A stretch of 64,000 bases of DNA from Coriobacteriaceae bacterium (lineage in GTDB: Bacteria > Actinomycetota > Coriobacteriia > Coriobacteriales > Coriobacteriaceae): positions 1 to 64,000 of the forward strand of contig CABJEP010000011.1 of NCBI GenBank assembly GCA_902364645.1, read 5' to 3'. Below, piece by piece: positions 14,871-24,146 of the stretch; position 1 is the first letter of the stretch, and the number at the start of each line of letters is the position of its first letter. Both the position numbers and the translations under genes were made by a program. The notes beneath the pieces were generated by a model that had not been told where the DNA came from, searched no databases, and worked only from the letters and a program-made list of their open reading frames with translations.

Positions 14871-17006
14871 ATGCTCTTTTCCCGCCGTTCTGCTACATTT
14901 GCCTGCGCCATTGCGCTTGTCGTAATGGCGGTCACCCCTTATCACCGGTTTTCATCTTCAATCGGCCTAGCGTCAGGTGCAATGACCTGGCTCGTTATCC
15001 TGGGCGCATGCCTCGCGGCGTTTGTTCATGGTGCTGCGCTATGCAAGGGGGGAATGAGAAGGCCGAGGCATCTCGGTGCCATCGGTGTTTTCCTTGGTGT
15101 TATTGCAACGGTTCCCGAATGGGCCGACCTGGCTTTCTATGCTCGCGGAGACTCTATTCCAATCGTGTTTGCACCGATTTGGTTGTTACATGGCGTTTCG
15201 TGTGTCTCGTGCTTTGTTGGGTCGCTGCTTCTCTCATATGTTATTTGGGGCACGGCGGACTCTCCTTTGACGCAGAGGTCGACACGGACTGACGAAAGGG
15301 AAACTCGTCACCCGCAGGACGCGATTTTTACAGAAACAATAGCCGTCATGTCTTGCCTGCTGTTTTGCTGTCGAGTTTCATGGAGAGTCGTTCCCGAGCC
15401 ATGGGGGATGCCCCCTGTAACGGCCGCGTCAATTGGCCTTGCGCTTTTAATTCCGTTGGTCTATCTCGCATTGACTGTGGCCCCGCCGTTTTGCCGCCCT
15501 CGTGCCTTTGGCCATGGGCGGCGCGACGTGTTTGCCTGTTCTGTGCTCGTAGCAGTTCCTATTGGTCTTATTCCGGCTGTTGAGGCGGCATACTTCGCAA
15601 GCGATGCCGTGGTCATTGCATTGCTGGCGATGGGGTCCGTTATCGCTGCTGCCTTCGTATGCATGTTGCTAAGGGGGAAACGGGACAACAATTCGGATAT
15701 CGCCTGTGCGTCCGACACATTCGATGCGGGGGTGTTTTCCCCTGCCCTGTCGCCTAGAGAAGAGCAGTTTGTTCGACTGCTGCTCAAAGGGAAAACGCCG
15801 GCGGAAATTGCCAAGGAGACGGATACGAAGCCATCGACGGTGAGAACAACGCTTCACCGAGCATACGGGAAGGCGTCGGTTGCGGGCTCACGCGAGCTCG
15901 TGGCGCTGTTTGCGGGTGAGGGCGATACTGTAGGGCATGAGCTACCGCAGCGGCATGCTGACGATATAGTGGCATCAGCTCGAACGCGCCGGCTGTTTCG
16001 ATACCTGCTCACATTATTCTTTATCCTCCTTGCGGCGGGGCCCTTGGTAATGGCGGATAGCGATTGGGGGTCCGGTGTTTCGCGGGCTGTCGCCTTTTCC
16101 CTCTTAAGCTACGCATTGGGTCTCGGACTGCTTCTGTCGCTACGCTACGCGGGTGGAAAAGCGAATCGTGGCGCTGCGCTGGATAGAGCGGGTGAAGCGA
16201 TTTGGCTCGGAAGCCCGTACGTATGGGCGGTGCTATCTGCTGTGGAATGGTCTTTTATCTATATCGCGGCATTGATGTGCATACGCGTTCCGTTGATGGC
16301 TGTGCCGGTCCTGTTTTGCGGCGTGGCGTCTACGGCTTCGCTCGCTGTTGGGCTGCGTCCGTTTAAGGTGCATGCCCATGCTCGGGCTATCGTGCCGTTG
16401 GTGTCAATGGGCATGGTTGCCTTAATCTATGCGGTCGCTAGGGGGCGAATCCATGGACTTGCGGTGCTGACGGGGGTGCTGCTCACATATATAGTGATGC
16501 GAAGCTGTCCGCAGCGCAAAATGCTTGGGATATGGATGCTTTGCTTCGGGGCGACGGCTCCTGTTTGGGCTGTCTTGCTCAATATGGTGCAGGATCTGAC
16601 GGTTTTCGAGCCGTTGTTCCTCGCGTCGTTGTTGGGGCAAAGTTCGGCTGTCAATGTCGTCGTGGCAACGGTGATTGTTTGCTGGTCTGTGCCCATGTTC
16701 GTTACGCACATCGCGCTCGCCCGCTCGGTTGAGGACGAGAAGGCCGTCTTGGAGTACCGGGCGAACGGGTCCACCGAAACGGCCCGCGTGCGCCAGCTGG
16801 CCCTGCTTACGTCGCGCTCCCTTTCTGATGTTCAGTCGCAAATTTTGCTGATGACGGCAGAGGGGGCAACGACAAAGGCCATTGCGGAGGATGTCGGTTA
16901 CGCTGCATCTACGGTGCAAGCGCTGCGGTCTGCATCTTACCGCCAGTTGAAGATCAAGAATAAGGCGGAGCTAATTTTATTGTTATCGCAGGTAAATAAC
17001 GTGTAA
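14871..17006 (+). CDS. Membrane regulator with two LuxR-type HTH domains
   Basis: A polytopic protein of about 711 residues that appears to be an internal duplication. About eight hydrophobic segments (residues ~5-270) lead into a LuxR-type HTH (about 288-340: LSPREEQFVRLLLKG, then AEIAKETDTKPSTVRTTL). A second set of about eight membrane segments leads to a C-terminal HTH (about 640-700: AEGATTKAIAEDVGYAAST). Coriobacteria carry many one-HTH membrane LuxR regulators; two full units in one chain is unusual. ATG 14871 is chosen because GGAGG at 14861 precedes it, though an in-frame ATG at 14850 exists. It probably controls the downstream secreted protein/ABC operon in the same orientation; this is inference from position. 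Confidence 0.8.
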   Translation: MLFSRRSATFACAIALVVMAVTPYHRFSSSIGLASGAMTWLVILGACLAAFVHGAALCKGGMRRPRHLGAIGVFLGVIATVPEWADLAFYARGDSIPIVFAPIWLLHGVSCVSCFVGSLLLSYVIWGTADSPLTQRSTRTDERETRHPQDAIFTETIAVMSCLLFCCRVSWRVVPEPWGMPPVTAASIGLALLIPLVYLALTVAPPFCRPRAFGHGRRDVFACSVLVAVPIGLIPAVEAAYFASDAVVIALLAMGSVIAAAFVCMLLRGKRDNNSDIACASDTFDAGVFSPALSPREEQFVRLLLKGKTPAEIAKETDTKPSTVRTTLHRAYGKASVAGSRELVALFAGEGDTVGHELPQRHADDIVASARTRRLFRYLLTLFFILLAAGPLVMADSDWGSGVSRAVAFSLLSYALGLGLLLSLRYAGGKANRGAALDRAGEAIWLGSPYVWAVLSAVEWSFIYIAALMCIRVPLMAVPVLFCGVASTASLAVGLRPFKVHAHARAIVPLVSMGMVALIYAVARGRIHGLAVLTGVLLTYIVMRSCPQRKMLGIWMLCFGATAPVWAVLLNMVQDLTVFEPLFLASLLGQSSAVNVVVATVIVCWSVPMFVTHIALARSVEDEKAVLEYRANGSTETARVRQLALLTSRSLSDVQSQILLMTAEGATTKAIAEDVGYAASTVQALRSASYRQLKIKNKAELILLLSQVNNV

Positions 17007-17115
17007 ACGCCTGAGCAATCAACTCAATAGCGGGTGTTTACAGACATCTTTCTCTATTCATGCGAAGGTTGCCGTGCGTCGACGCATTGTTAACCGCTTT
17101 TGATTGGAGAAGGCC

Positions 17116-17628
17116 ATGATTAAGCCAAGGAGCGCTATTGCTCGAATCGGAGTCGGCTTGGTGATTGCAGCTGGTCTGTCCCTAGGGGTTCCCGCTGCAT
17201 CGTTTGCACAAGAGGAGTTTGACACCTCTCAGGTTTCCAGCATTACTCAAAACGCCGATACGGGAATTACGACCTGTACGAACAATGCCGATAAGGCATT
17301 TAGTTTTCAATGTGCCGGGACGAGTGCAACTGGCTACCGTCAAAAGGATGATTCCTCATCGCTCTATCTGGATATCCAGGGCCATACGGGAAATCCGCTT
17401 CGGTTATATACAGACGGTGCGTATAACACAAGCGGTAGCGGCAGCATGAATTGTACTCAGGGAACGTATCGTTCGAATCACAAGGGACAGTGGGAAATGT
17501 ATAACCTCGTCCGTGAGAACGGGCGATCTGCGGCGCGACTGACTGCATGGGCGGAGTCTGGCTACGGCACTGTTATTGGTGTATGGAGCCCCGACTGCGT
17601 CGGGCATTTCCACAAGCTTCCCGCATAG
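17116..17628 (+). CDS. Secreted Cys-containing protein of unknown function
   Basis: A 170-residue protein with a clear Sec signal peptide (charged MIKPRSAIARIG, hydrophobic core, probable cleavage after AASFA). The mature part is Ser/Thr/Tyr/Gly-rich with four cysteines that could form two disulfides, and it looks beta-rich. I do not recognise the family with confidence; there is a faint resemblance to DUF2712-type exported proteins found beside ABC-2 transporters. ATG 17116 follows GGAGAAGG. It is the first gene of a co-directional set with two permeases, an ATPase and another exported protein, so it may be their substrate or sensor. Confidence 0.75.
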   Translation: MIKPRSAIARIGVGLVIAAGLSLGVPAASFAQEEFDTSQVSSITQNADTGITTCTNNADKAFSFQCAGTSATGYRQKDDSSSLYLDIQGHTGNPLRLYTDGAYNTSGSGSMNCTQGTYRSNHKGQWEMYNLVRENGRSAARLTAWAESGYGTVIGVWSPDCVGHFHKLPA

Positions 17629-17682
17629 TTGTTTGAAATGGCTCCCTTCCGGCTTTCTGGGTCGGAAGGGGGAGGAGGGCGT

Positions 17683-18564
17683 ATGAACCAAAAGCTCGCA
17701 AGATACGAACTGTCGAAAACGATTAGACGTCCAGCTTTTATCCTTGCTCTCTTGATTGCGGTCGCAGTTGCAATAGCTGCCGCGCTGGAGCCGTGGGCAA
17801 ATTTGGAAAAAGAGCGCCACAACCTTCTTTCTTTTGGTTACGGCGTTGGCGTGCAAGCCGAAAATTATCTCGGTCAAACACGTGAAAGCAGCTTCGGTAA
17901 CTGGATTGTTGTGAGCGCGAACGCGCCACTGTCTGCGTCGGTGTTTTTCTATGTACTGCCCCTGCTTGCAATGTTGGCTGGATCTTGGTCGTGTCTCTTT
18001 GAGCGTTTGAGTGGTTATGACATGCAGATATGCACGCGCGTTTCCAGAAAGGCGTACGTGAACGTAAAGATGCTGTCTGCTTTCCTCTCCGCGTTTACAG
18101 TGACTGCCATTCCTCTGCTCGTCAATTTCCTGATCGTCTCGATGCTTTTTCCTGCGTATCTTCCTCGGGTCGATGAGTCGACTTACGTAGGACTTTACCT
18201 GCATAGCTACTTCTCCGGTCTATTTTATTCGCATCCTTTGTCATATGTGCTCGCATACACGCTGTTCGATGCTGTCACGCTCGGGACTTTATCCATGGCT
18301 GTAACTGGCTTCTCAATTTTGTTTCGTAGCAGAATCAAAGCGATAATTGTCCCGTATCTGCTAATGGTTGCGTGGCATTTTGCAAATGGCTGGATCTTCG
18401 GCGTAATGGCTTGTGTGGGGTTTAACTGCAATATCCTCAACAGCATCAGGTCGGAATCGCTGAATAACTGGCCAGACATTCGAGCCGGTTTTGCGGAAAT
18501 CATATTATTGACCCTTGCTTCGTTGGCTTTTTCTGGGGCGTGGAAAAGACGCGAGGTGGTCTGA
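17683..18564 (+). CDS. ABC-2-type membrane permease (first subunit)
   Basis: About 293 residues with roughly six membrane helices. An N-terminal helix follows MNQKLARYELSKTIRRP, and further helices are grouped between residues ~85-140, 150-190 and 200-290. No ATPase motif is present. ATG 17683 is chosen from the strong GGAGGAGGG site; the open frame runs upstream to a TTG but without a ribosome site. The stop codon overlaps the next start (TGATG), so it is coupled to a second permease. A permease-permease-ATPase set matches LanFEG/Bcr-like self-protection exporters; specificity is unknown. Confidence 0.75.
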   Translation: MNQKLARYELSKTIRRPAFILALLIAVAVAIAAALEPWANLEKERHNLLSFGYGVGVQAENYLGQTRESSFGNWIVVSANAPLSASVFFYVLPLLAMLAGSWSCLFERLSGYDMQICTRVSRKAYVNVKMLSAFLSAFTVTAIPLLVNFLIVSMLFPAYLPRVDESTYVGLYLHSYFSGLFYSHPLSYVLAYTLFDAVTLGTLSMAVTGFSILFRSRIKAIIVPYLLMVAWHFANGWIFGVMACVGFNCNILNSIRSESLNNWPDIRAGFAEIILLTLASLAFSGAWKRREVV

Positions 18565-19400
18565 TGCTGTTTAGGCTGGTCGCCGCGGACCTGAGGACCG
18601 TTTTGAAGAAGAACATCATCACTTTTATTGCAATTGCGGCAGTGACCGTTGCGAACTTGGTGTACGCCTACGGATTGTCTTCTGTGTATGGGGTTAGAAC
18701 GGATACCTTGGGGTTTGCGGATAATCTTGCGCTCGTGTTTGCCGGATCTGCTCCGTTTGAGCCTAGGCCCGGGGTCATGTTTGTGCCTCCGCTAGGATGG
18801 CTATTTCTCATTCTGCTTATTCTCTATACAACACTCGACTATCCGACCGAATCGTTGCACGGGTTTGGTTTGCAAGCGCTTGTTCGATGCCGGGCAAGAA
18901 CCCTTTGGTGGGTCTCGCGTTTTATCTTGGTGGCGGCAGTAACGGCATTTTCACTGCTCGTGGTGGTTTGCTCTGTTGTGATTTGGAGCTTGGTGGTGAG
19001 CTCCTCGTTCAGCGCGGTCATTCATGGTGAGTCGCTTCAACTGGCTAATTTGGCGCCGTGGTTTCTCAAAGCTGCCGAGGCAGATGCGCTGCCGTTTTTC
19101 ATAGGTCTCTTATTTGCTTTTGAGGCGCTTGCGTTTGCGCAGGCAGCGGTTGGGTTTGTGCTTGGGTCGTCAGTCTCGTTTGTGGTTTTAATGAGCTACC
19201 TGATCTGCTCGGCATATGCACGACATTGGGCGCTATTGGGTAACGCCTTGATGCTGTTGCGCTGGGGTGGAATTGTCAAAGAGGGAATCGCGGCGGGCTC
19301 GAGTGTCTTGTCATCAATTGGGCTTATGTCGTTATGCCTATCGTTGGGTGGACTGTGGTTTCGAAGGGCCGACCTTATAGAAAAGGGGGACAAGATATGA
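18564..19400 (+). CDS. ABC-2-type membrane permease (second subunit)
   Basis: About 278 residues, beginning MLFRLVAADLRTVLKK with a membrane segment near residues 15-40. Further hydrophobic segments lie at about 75-100, 120-160, 180-205, 205-230 and 245-270. It is distinct from the preceding permease in sequence but similar in size and topology. Translation is coupled at both ends: TGATG with the upstream gene and ATGA with the downstream ATPase. Confidence 0.75.
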   Translation: MLFRLVAADLRTVLKKNIITFIAIAAVTVANLVYAYGLSSVYGVRTDTLGFADNLALVFAGSAPFEPRPGVMFVPPLGWLFLILLILYTTLDYPTESLHGFGLQALVRCRARTLWWVSRFILVAAVTAFSLLVVVCSVVIWSLVVSSSFSAVIHGESLQLANLAPWFLKAAEADALPFFIGLLFAFEALAFAQAAVGFVLGSSVSFVVLMSYLICSAYARHWALLGNALMLLRWGGIVKEGIAAGSSVLSSIGLMSLCLSLGGLWFRRADLIEKGDKI

Positions 19401-20041
19401 GTGTGATCGTAAGGGGCGTATCGAAGCGCATGGGTAAAAACGATGTCCTGCGCAACGTGTCCATCGAGGTTGACCCTGGGACTGTGGTCGGGCTTCAGGG
19501 GATAAACGGTTCGGGTAAGACCATGCTCATGCGAGCGGTTTGCGGGTTGATCAAGCCTACCGAAGGCGAAATCTCTATCGATGGCCAAAGGCTTGGGGCG
19601 GACATCTCGTTCCCGCCGAGTCTGGGGATGTTGATCGAGGCGCCTTCCTTTTTGGGATATCTGTCTGGCTACGACAATCTGAAGCTCATCGCTCAGATCA
19701 AGGGCGTTGCCACCCCCGAGGACATTCGCTCTGCCCTGCGGCTCGTGGGGCTCGATGCAGACGAAAAAAAGAAGTTCCGAGCATACTCGCTTGGGATGAA
19801 GCAGCGTCTGGGGATAGCTGCGGCAATTATGGAGAAGCCGAAGCTGCTTGTTCTCGATGAGCCAACGAATGCCCTCGACGAAGCGGGCGTTGAAATGCTC
19901 AAGCGCGTTGTGGCGATGGCGGCATCAACGGGTCGTGAGGTCCTTCTGTCCAGCCATGACGGAGAGGTGCTCGAGGAACTGGCCGATCGGGTTTACTGCA
20001 TGCGCGACGGTGCCGTTGTGAAAGTTCGGGAAAGGTCGTGA
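19397..20041 (+). CDS. ABC transporter ATP-binding protein (LanF/BcrA-like)
   Basis: A 214-residue ATPase starting MSVIVRGVSKRMG. Walker A is GINGSGKT, the signature YSLGMKQRLGIAAA, and Walker B LLVLDEPTNALDE; an H-loop SSHD follows. The stretch between Walker A and signature (MLIEAPSFLGYLSGYDNLKL) is typical of bacitracin/lantibiotic self-protection ATPases. The start at 19397 overlaps the permease stop (ATGA); longer upstream open frame is not used. It energises the two permeases encoded just before it. Confidence 0.9.
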   Translation: MSVIVRGVSKRMGKNDVLRNVSIEVDPGTVVGLQGINGSGKTMLMRAVCGLIKPTEGEISIDGQRLGADISFPPSLGMLIEAPSFLGYLSGYDNLKLIAQIKGVATPEDIRSALRLVGLDADEKKKFRAYSLGMKQRLGIAAAIMEKPKLLVLDEPTNALDEAGVEMLKRVVAMAASTGREVLLSSHDGEVLEELADRVYCMRDGAVVKVRERS

Positions 20042-20046
20042 GCGCG

Positions 20047-20706
20047 ATGAAGAAGACCCTGTGGACGAGAAGATCGGCGCTCGCGCTTTTTTGCTGTGCT
20101 GCTGCCGGCCTTGCGGGCATGAGGGTGAGCGTCGTTAACGGGAACCGGACGGTCATTCCTGAGAAATATTACGCGGAGGGCGAATGGCTCTCGATGGATG
20201 GAGCGTTTCTGGGGTCGAAGGATGTGGTGACTGATGGGTATTCGTTTTGCATAGACGGGGCAGAGTTGCTCACGCCGCGCGAGTATCTCAAACGAGCACA
20301 TGACGATTATTCAAAATATGGCACCGTGGATACGAAAACGAGACTGAAGGATGCCGACATCACGTGCGTTATCGCCGTAAAGATGCGTGTCAGAAATAGG
20401 GATAATATCGACGGTGGAATCAAAGCGTATGTTTGGCATCTGGTTCCGGAGTCTGCGCCAAACTATGATTTTGTAGTCAATACCGATCTGATAACGCAAG
20501 CCATGCCGGTCCTTGGCGGCTCTGCTGCGTTTGCCGTGGAGGTTGGGGCAGAAAACGAGTTGCTCGTCCCATTTATGATGCAGAACACCAACGACTATTT
20601 CGAAGGTTACGAGACCGTCCGTTTTGAGAAAGCATTTCCCGGGACTTACACGATGAAGATGACCGATCTGCCGGAGCGGAGGCTCTTAAGGTTTGAAGTG
20701 AAATAG
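20047..20706 (+). CDS. Exported protein of unknown function in the ABC operon
   Basis: About 219 residues. The N-terminus contains TRRSALALFCCAAAG, a hydrophobic signal with twin arginines that could be a Tat or Sec signal or an uncleaved anchor; there is no good lipobox. The rest looks like a soluble beta-rich extracytoplasmic domain. I do not recognise it. ATG 20047 has AAAGG nine bases upstream; the alternative GTG 20038 overlaps the ATPase stop but has no spaced ribosome site. It closes the secreted protein/permease/permease/ATPase set. Confidence 0.65.
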   Translation: MKKTLWTRRSALALFCCAAAGLAGMRVSVVNGNRTVIPEKYYAEGEWLSMDGAFLGSKDVVTDGYSFCIDGAELLTPREYLKRAHDDYSKYGTVDTKTRLKDADITCVIAVKMRVRNRDNIDGGIKAYVWHLVPESAPNYDFVVNTDLITQAMPVLGGSAAFAVEVGAENELLVPFMMQNTNDYFEGYETVRFEKAFPGTYTMKMTDLPERRLLRFEVK

Positions 20707-20744
20707 CTCGAGAGCAAGGCAAAACGGGTCCATTGGCGGTACGC

Positions 20745-20782
20745 GCGCCCGATTCCAGGCGCCCCGGCCCGGAATCGGGCGC
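20745..20782. terminator. Bidirectional terminator hairpin between convergent genes
   Basis: GCGCCCGATTCC (20745-20756) pairs perfectly with GGAATCGGGCGC (20771-20782). It lies between two convergent genes. There is no T tract on either side, so termination strength is uncertain. Confidence 0.55.
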
Positions 20783-20811
20783 GGGACGAGGCGCCTTCGG
20801 TGTCGGCCGGC

Positions 20812-21528
20812 CTACCGCTTCTTCTTGCTCTTCTTCTGCTTGCGCTGCTTGCCCTTGGTCTCCTGGGGCTTGTCGCCCTGTTTTGCTTCGGCAGCGGCCT
20901 TTTCTGCCTTCATCTTCTTGCGTTTGGTCTCGATGCGGAGTTTTTTGTTGATGCGCGCCTTAAGGAAGGGACCGAACTGCTCGGCATCGCCGCGGACAAA
21001 GGTGTCCTTAGGGATCGTCACGCCCTGGTCGGCGAACATGGCCACAAAGATGCGCTCGCCGTCGAGCACGTGGTCGAGCTTTTCAAACGGGAAGAACTGC
21101 GACTTGCCGCTCGTGCCCCAAACCATCAGGCCGTCCTCGTTGGCGGCGACGCGGCGATAGCGGCCACCCATGGACTCGTCGGCCTCAACGGCGTCGATAA
21201 AGTCGCGGGCGAGGGTGTGGTGCAGGTTTTTGCTCCACCAGGCCAAAAAGGCGCCGAATACGATCAAGACGACGCCAAACTTGATCCAGTTGCCGCCGGC
21301 CACCAGCATGCCGATGCCGATGAGCGCGGCAATTGCCGCGGCGACATACAGCGAGCCGCGACGCCTGGGCGAGGCGACCAGGCGGGCGAAGTCGGTGACG
21401 AGGTCGTTTTCGTATTGGTACTCGTTGAGGTACAGGATGCCGTCGTCGGCTGCGGCCTGCTCCTCGAGCGCGACCTCGACCTGGTCGGCTGCTTCGGAGG
21501 GAACGAGGTTGCTCTCTGCGTCTGCCAT
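20812..21528 (-). CDS. YcxB-like membrane protein with Lys-rich tail
   Basis: A 238-residue protein with a short acidic N-terminus and two adjacent membrane helices (about residues 58-100). A cytoplasmic region of YcxB-like C-terminal type follows (ESMGGRYRRVAANEDGLMVWG, then FPFEKLDHVLDG). The last ~45 residues are almost only Lys, Glu, Ala, Gln and Arg and may bind nucleic acid or membranes. It is divergent from dnaX, with 116 bases between the starts. Function unknown. Confidence 0.7.
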   Translation of the reverse strand: MADAESNLVPSEAADQVEVALEEQAAADDGILYLNEYQYENDLVTDFARLVASPRRRGSLYVAAAIAALIGIGMLVAGGNWIKFGVVLIVFGAFLAWWSKNLHHTLARDFIDAVEADESMGGRYRRVAANEDGLMVWGTSGKSQFFPFEKLDHVLDGERIFVAMFADQGVTIPKDTFVRGDAEQFGPFLKARINKKLRIETKRKKMKAEKAAAEAKQGDKPQETKGKQRKQKKSKKKR

Positions 21529-21644
21529 GCTCTTTGGACTCCTATCGCGGCGGGCTCGCCGTACGGGTTATTATGGAATGCAGTATGCCGTGCGACCGCA
21601 TGGCCGCCGCGGCAACAAGACTCAGTATACCCGGGGGAGCACCC

Positions 21645-24125
21645 ATGGAATCGTTGTACCGAAAGTATCGCCCGCTCACCTTTGACTCCGTGGTGGGCCA
21701 GCAGCATATCGTCTCGACGCTCGAGCACGCCATCACCGAGGGGCGCCTGTCCCACGCCTACCTGTTCTGCGGACCGCGCGGCACGGGCAAGACCACCATG
21801 GCGCGCATTCTGGCCAAGGCGCTGCTGTGCCGCAATGCCGAGGCGGCGCGCGCCGAGGGTGCAAGCGGCTGCATGCCCGACGGTACTTGCGAGGAGTGCG
21901 AGCTCATTGCCGAGGGTAACCACCCCGATGTCTACGAGCTCGATGCCGCCTCCCGCACGGGCGTGGACAATGTGCGCGAGGAAATCATCAACTCCGTCAA
22001 CTTTGCCCCGGTGCGCGGCAAGTACAAGATCTATATCATCGACGAGGTCCACATGCTCACGACGGCGGCGTTCAACGCGCTGCTCAAGACGCTCGAGGAG
22101 CCGCCGGCACACGTGATCTTTGTGCTGTGCACCACCGACCCGCAAAAGATTCTGGAGACCATCCTCTCGCGCTGCCAGCGTTTCGATTTCCATCGCATCG
22201 GCAACGAGGATATCGAGCGTCGCCTGGCATACGTGTGCGAGCAGGAGGGCTTCGATTACGACGATGAGGCGCTGGCTATCGTGGCGCGCCATGCCAAGGG
22301 CGGTATGCGCGACGCGTTGTCCACGCTGGAGCAGCTGAGCGTCTTTGGCAACGGTTCTGTGCATGCGGACGACGCCCGCTCGCTTTTAGGCGAGGTTTCG
22401 GACCAGATTCTGGGCGAGTTTTCCCGCGCCATTGCCGATCGCGATGTTGCCGAGCTCTATGGACTGATCCGTGCGCAGGTCGAGGAAGGAAACGACCTGC
22501 TGGAGCTGACGCGCGACCTGGTGGCGCATGTGCGTGACGTGTACGTTGCCTGCGTTGCCGGTGCCCGTGCCGAGCTGTTTGAGGGCGGCTCCGAGCAGGC
22601 CGAGGCGCTTGCTGCCGAGGCCGCTGCCTTTGGCGAGCATCCTGCCGACCGCCTGGCCCGTGTGCTGACGGTGCTCGACGATGCCGCACTGGAGATGAGG
22701 GGCGCGAGCGACGTGCGCCTGGTGCTCGAGATCGCCTGCACGCGCCTGGCACGTCCCGAGGCCGATTTAACGATTGAGGCATTGGCCGAGCGCGTGGCCC
22801 GCTTGGAGGCCATGGTTGCCAACGGCGCCGTGCCGGCGAGCGTGGCTGCTGCTCAGGCCGCCGCGCCTGCAGCATCCGTACCCGCTGCTGCCCAACAGCC
22901 GACGCTAATTTCGGGCGCTCGTGCTGCCGCTCCGGCGGCATCCGCTGCCCCCGCTGCTACGTCCGCGCGCCAGGGCGGTATGCCTTGGGACCGTGGTGCT
23001 GCTGTTCCGGCTGCCCAGCCTGCGTCCCGTTCTGCGTCCGTGTCAGCTTCCAAGCCTGCAGCGCCTGCACCTCAGCCTGCGCCGACTCCGACGCCTCAGC
23101 CCGTTGCGGCTCCCGCGCCTGCCACCGCTCCGGCACCTAAGCCCCAGTCCAACAATGCCGCCCAGGTTGCCGCCGCCGGTACTGCCGAGACGCCCGCGGT
23201 CGAGGATGCCGGAGAGCTGCAGCGCAAATGGGCCGAGGTTGTCGAGCGTGTCAAGGCGCGTCAGGCTTCCTACGCGGGGCTTTTGCTCAATGCCCGCGCC
23301 ACGGCTGACGACGGCTCCAGGCTCACGGTCTCGTTCCCCGCGGGCTCGACCTTTGCCATCAAGATGCTTGGACGCGCCGACACGCAGTCGGTGGTCCTGC
23401 CGACAGTCAGTGCGGTCTTCGGTCGTCGTACCGTCGACTATGTCCTGGATGGGGGTGGCACGCCGGCTCCTCAACATGAGGAGCATTCTCCATCTGCACG
23501 GGCTGCGGTATCTGCGGACCCGCAACCCGTGTCCTCGGCGGCCCCTGCATCCTCGAGCGCCAGCGCGACGCAGCCAAAAGCAGCACCGATAGCGGCGCCG
23601 ACCCCGTCGGCGCCTAAGCCCGTCATGGCCAAACCGGCTGCTCCGACACCCGCGCCCAAGCCTGCCTCGCCCGCGCCCAAGTCGTCTGACCTGGGCAAAG
23701 CCCCCTGGCTGCGCTCCGACAACCCCGCCGGCGCTCCTGCCACGGGCAAGCTCCCGACCGAGCCCGCGCCCCGAGCGCCCGAGCGCGCGTCCGCTCCCAA
23801 GGCTCAGCCCGCCGCGCCGTCTGCGCCATGGGAATCCGAGCAGGTTCCCTACGACGATGCCATGGTTGGCGGTTTTGTTGCCGATGCTGGTGGGGACGAT
23901 CTGCCTCCGTTCGACGTGCCGGGTGCGGCGTCCGCGCCCAAGTCCGCTGCAACTGCCCCCAAAGAGGAGGACGCTCCTGCAGCTCCCTGGGAGTCCAACT
24001 CCGGTGCGGGCGGCCCCTTCGGCCATCAGGGTGCAGCCCCGAGCATCCCGCAGACCGAGGACGAGGCCAAAGCCCTCATCCGCAGCGTCTTCGGCCAGTC
24101 CACCATCTTCAAGCCGGTGGAGTAG
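21645..24125 (+). CDS. dnaX: DNA polymerase III subunit gamma/tau
   Basis: AAA+ clamp-loader subunit that loads the beta sliding clamp during replication. It starts MESLYRKYRPLTFDSVVGQ. Walker A is GPRGTGKTTMARILAK (about residues 44-58), a zinc-binding Cys set (DGTCEEC) follows, then DEVHMLTTAAFNALLKTLEE and a sensor region. From about residue 400 the protein becomes a very long Ala/Pro-rich linker with a folded island near residues 520-610 (LQRKWAEVVERVKARQ...). A conserved acidic C-terminus follows. ATG 21645 follows CGGGGGAG; the open frame upstream is not used. At about 826 residues it is long because of the linker. I see no obvious frameshift site for a separate gamma form. Confidence 0.95.
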   Translation: MESLYRKYRPLTFDSVVGQQHIVSTLEHAITEGRLSHAYLFCGPRGTGKTTMARILAKALLCRNAEAARAEGASGCMPDGTCEECELIAEGNHPDVYELDAASRTGVDNVREEIINSVNFAPVRGKYKIYIIDEVHMLTTAAFNALLKTLEEPPAHVIFVLCTTDPQKILETILSRCQRFDFHRIGNEDIERRLAYVCEQEGFDYDDEALAIVARHAKGGMRDALSTLEQLSVFGNGSVHADDARSLLGEVSDQILGEFSRAIADRDVAELYGLIRAQVEEGNDLLELTRDLVAHVRDVYVACVAGARAELFEGGSEQAEALAAEAAAFGEHPADRLARVLTVLDDAALEMRGASDVRLVLEIACTRLARPEADLTIEALAERVARLEAMVANGAVPASVAAAQAAAPAASVPAAAQQPTLISGARAAAPAASAAPAATSARQGGMPWDRGAAVPAAQPASRSASVSASKPAAPAPQPAPTPTPQPVAAPAPATAPAPKPQSNNAAQVAAAGTAETPAVEDAGELQRKWAEVVERVKARQASYAGLLLNARATADDGSRLTVSFPAGSTFAIKMLGRADTQSVVLPTVSAVFGRRTVDYVLDGGGTPAPQHEEHSPSARAAVSADPQPVSSAAPASSSASATQPKAAPIAAPTPSAPKPVMAKPAAPTPAPKPASPAPKSSDLGKAPWLRSDNPAGAPATGKLPTEPAPRAPERASAPKAQPAAPSAPWESEQVPYDDAMVGGFVADAGGDDLPPFDVPGAASAPKSAATAPKEEDAPAAPWESNSGAGGPFGHQGAAPSIPQTEDEAKALIRSVFGQSTIFKPVE

Positions 24126-24146
24126 CTGCGCAGGCGGGTATACTGC

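Noticed and set aside
21529..21644. Small SRP RNA upstream of dnaX
   Set aside because: The conserved GGAAGGAAGCAG-type core of SRP RNA is absent.
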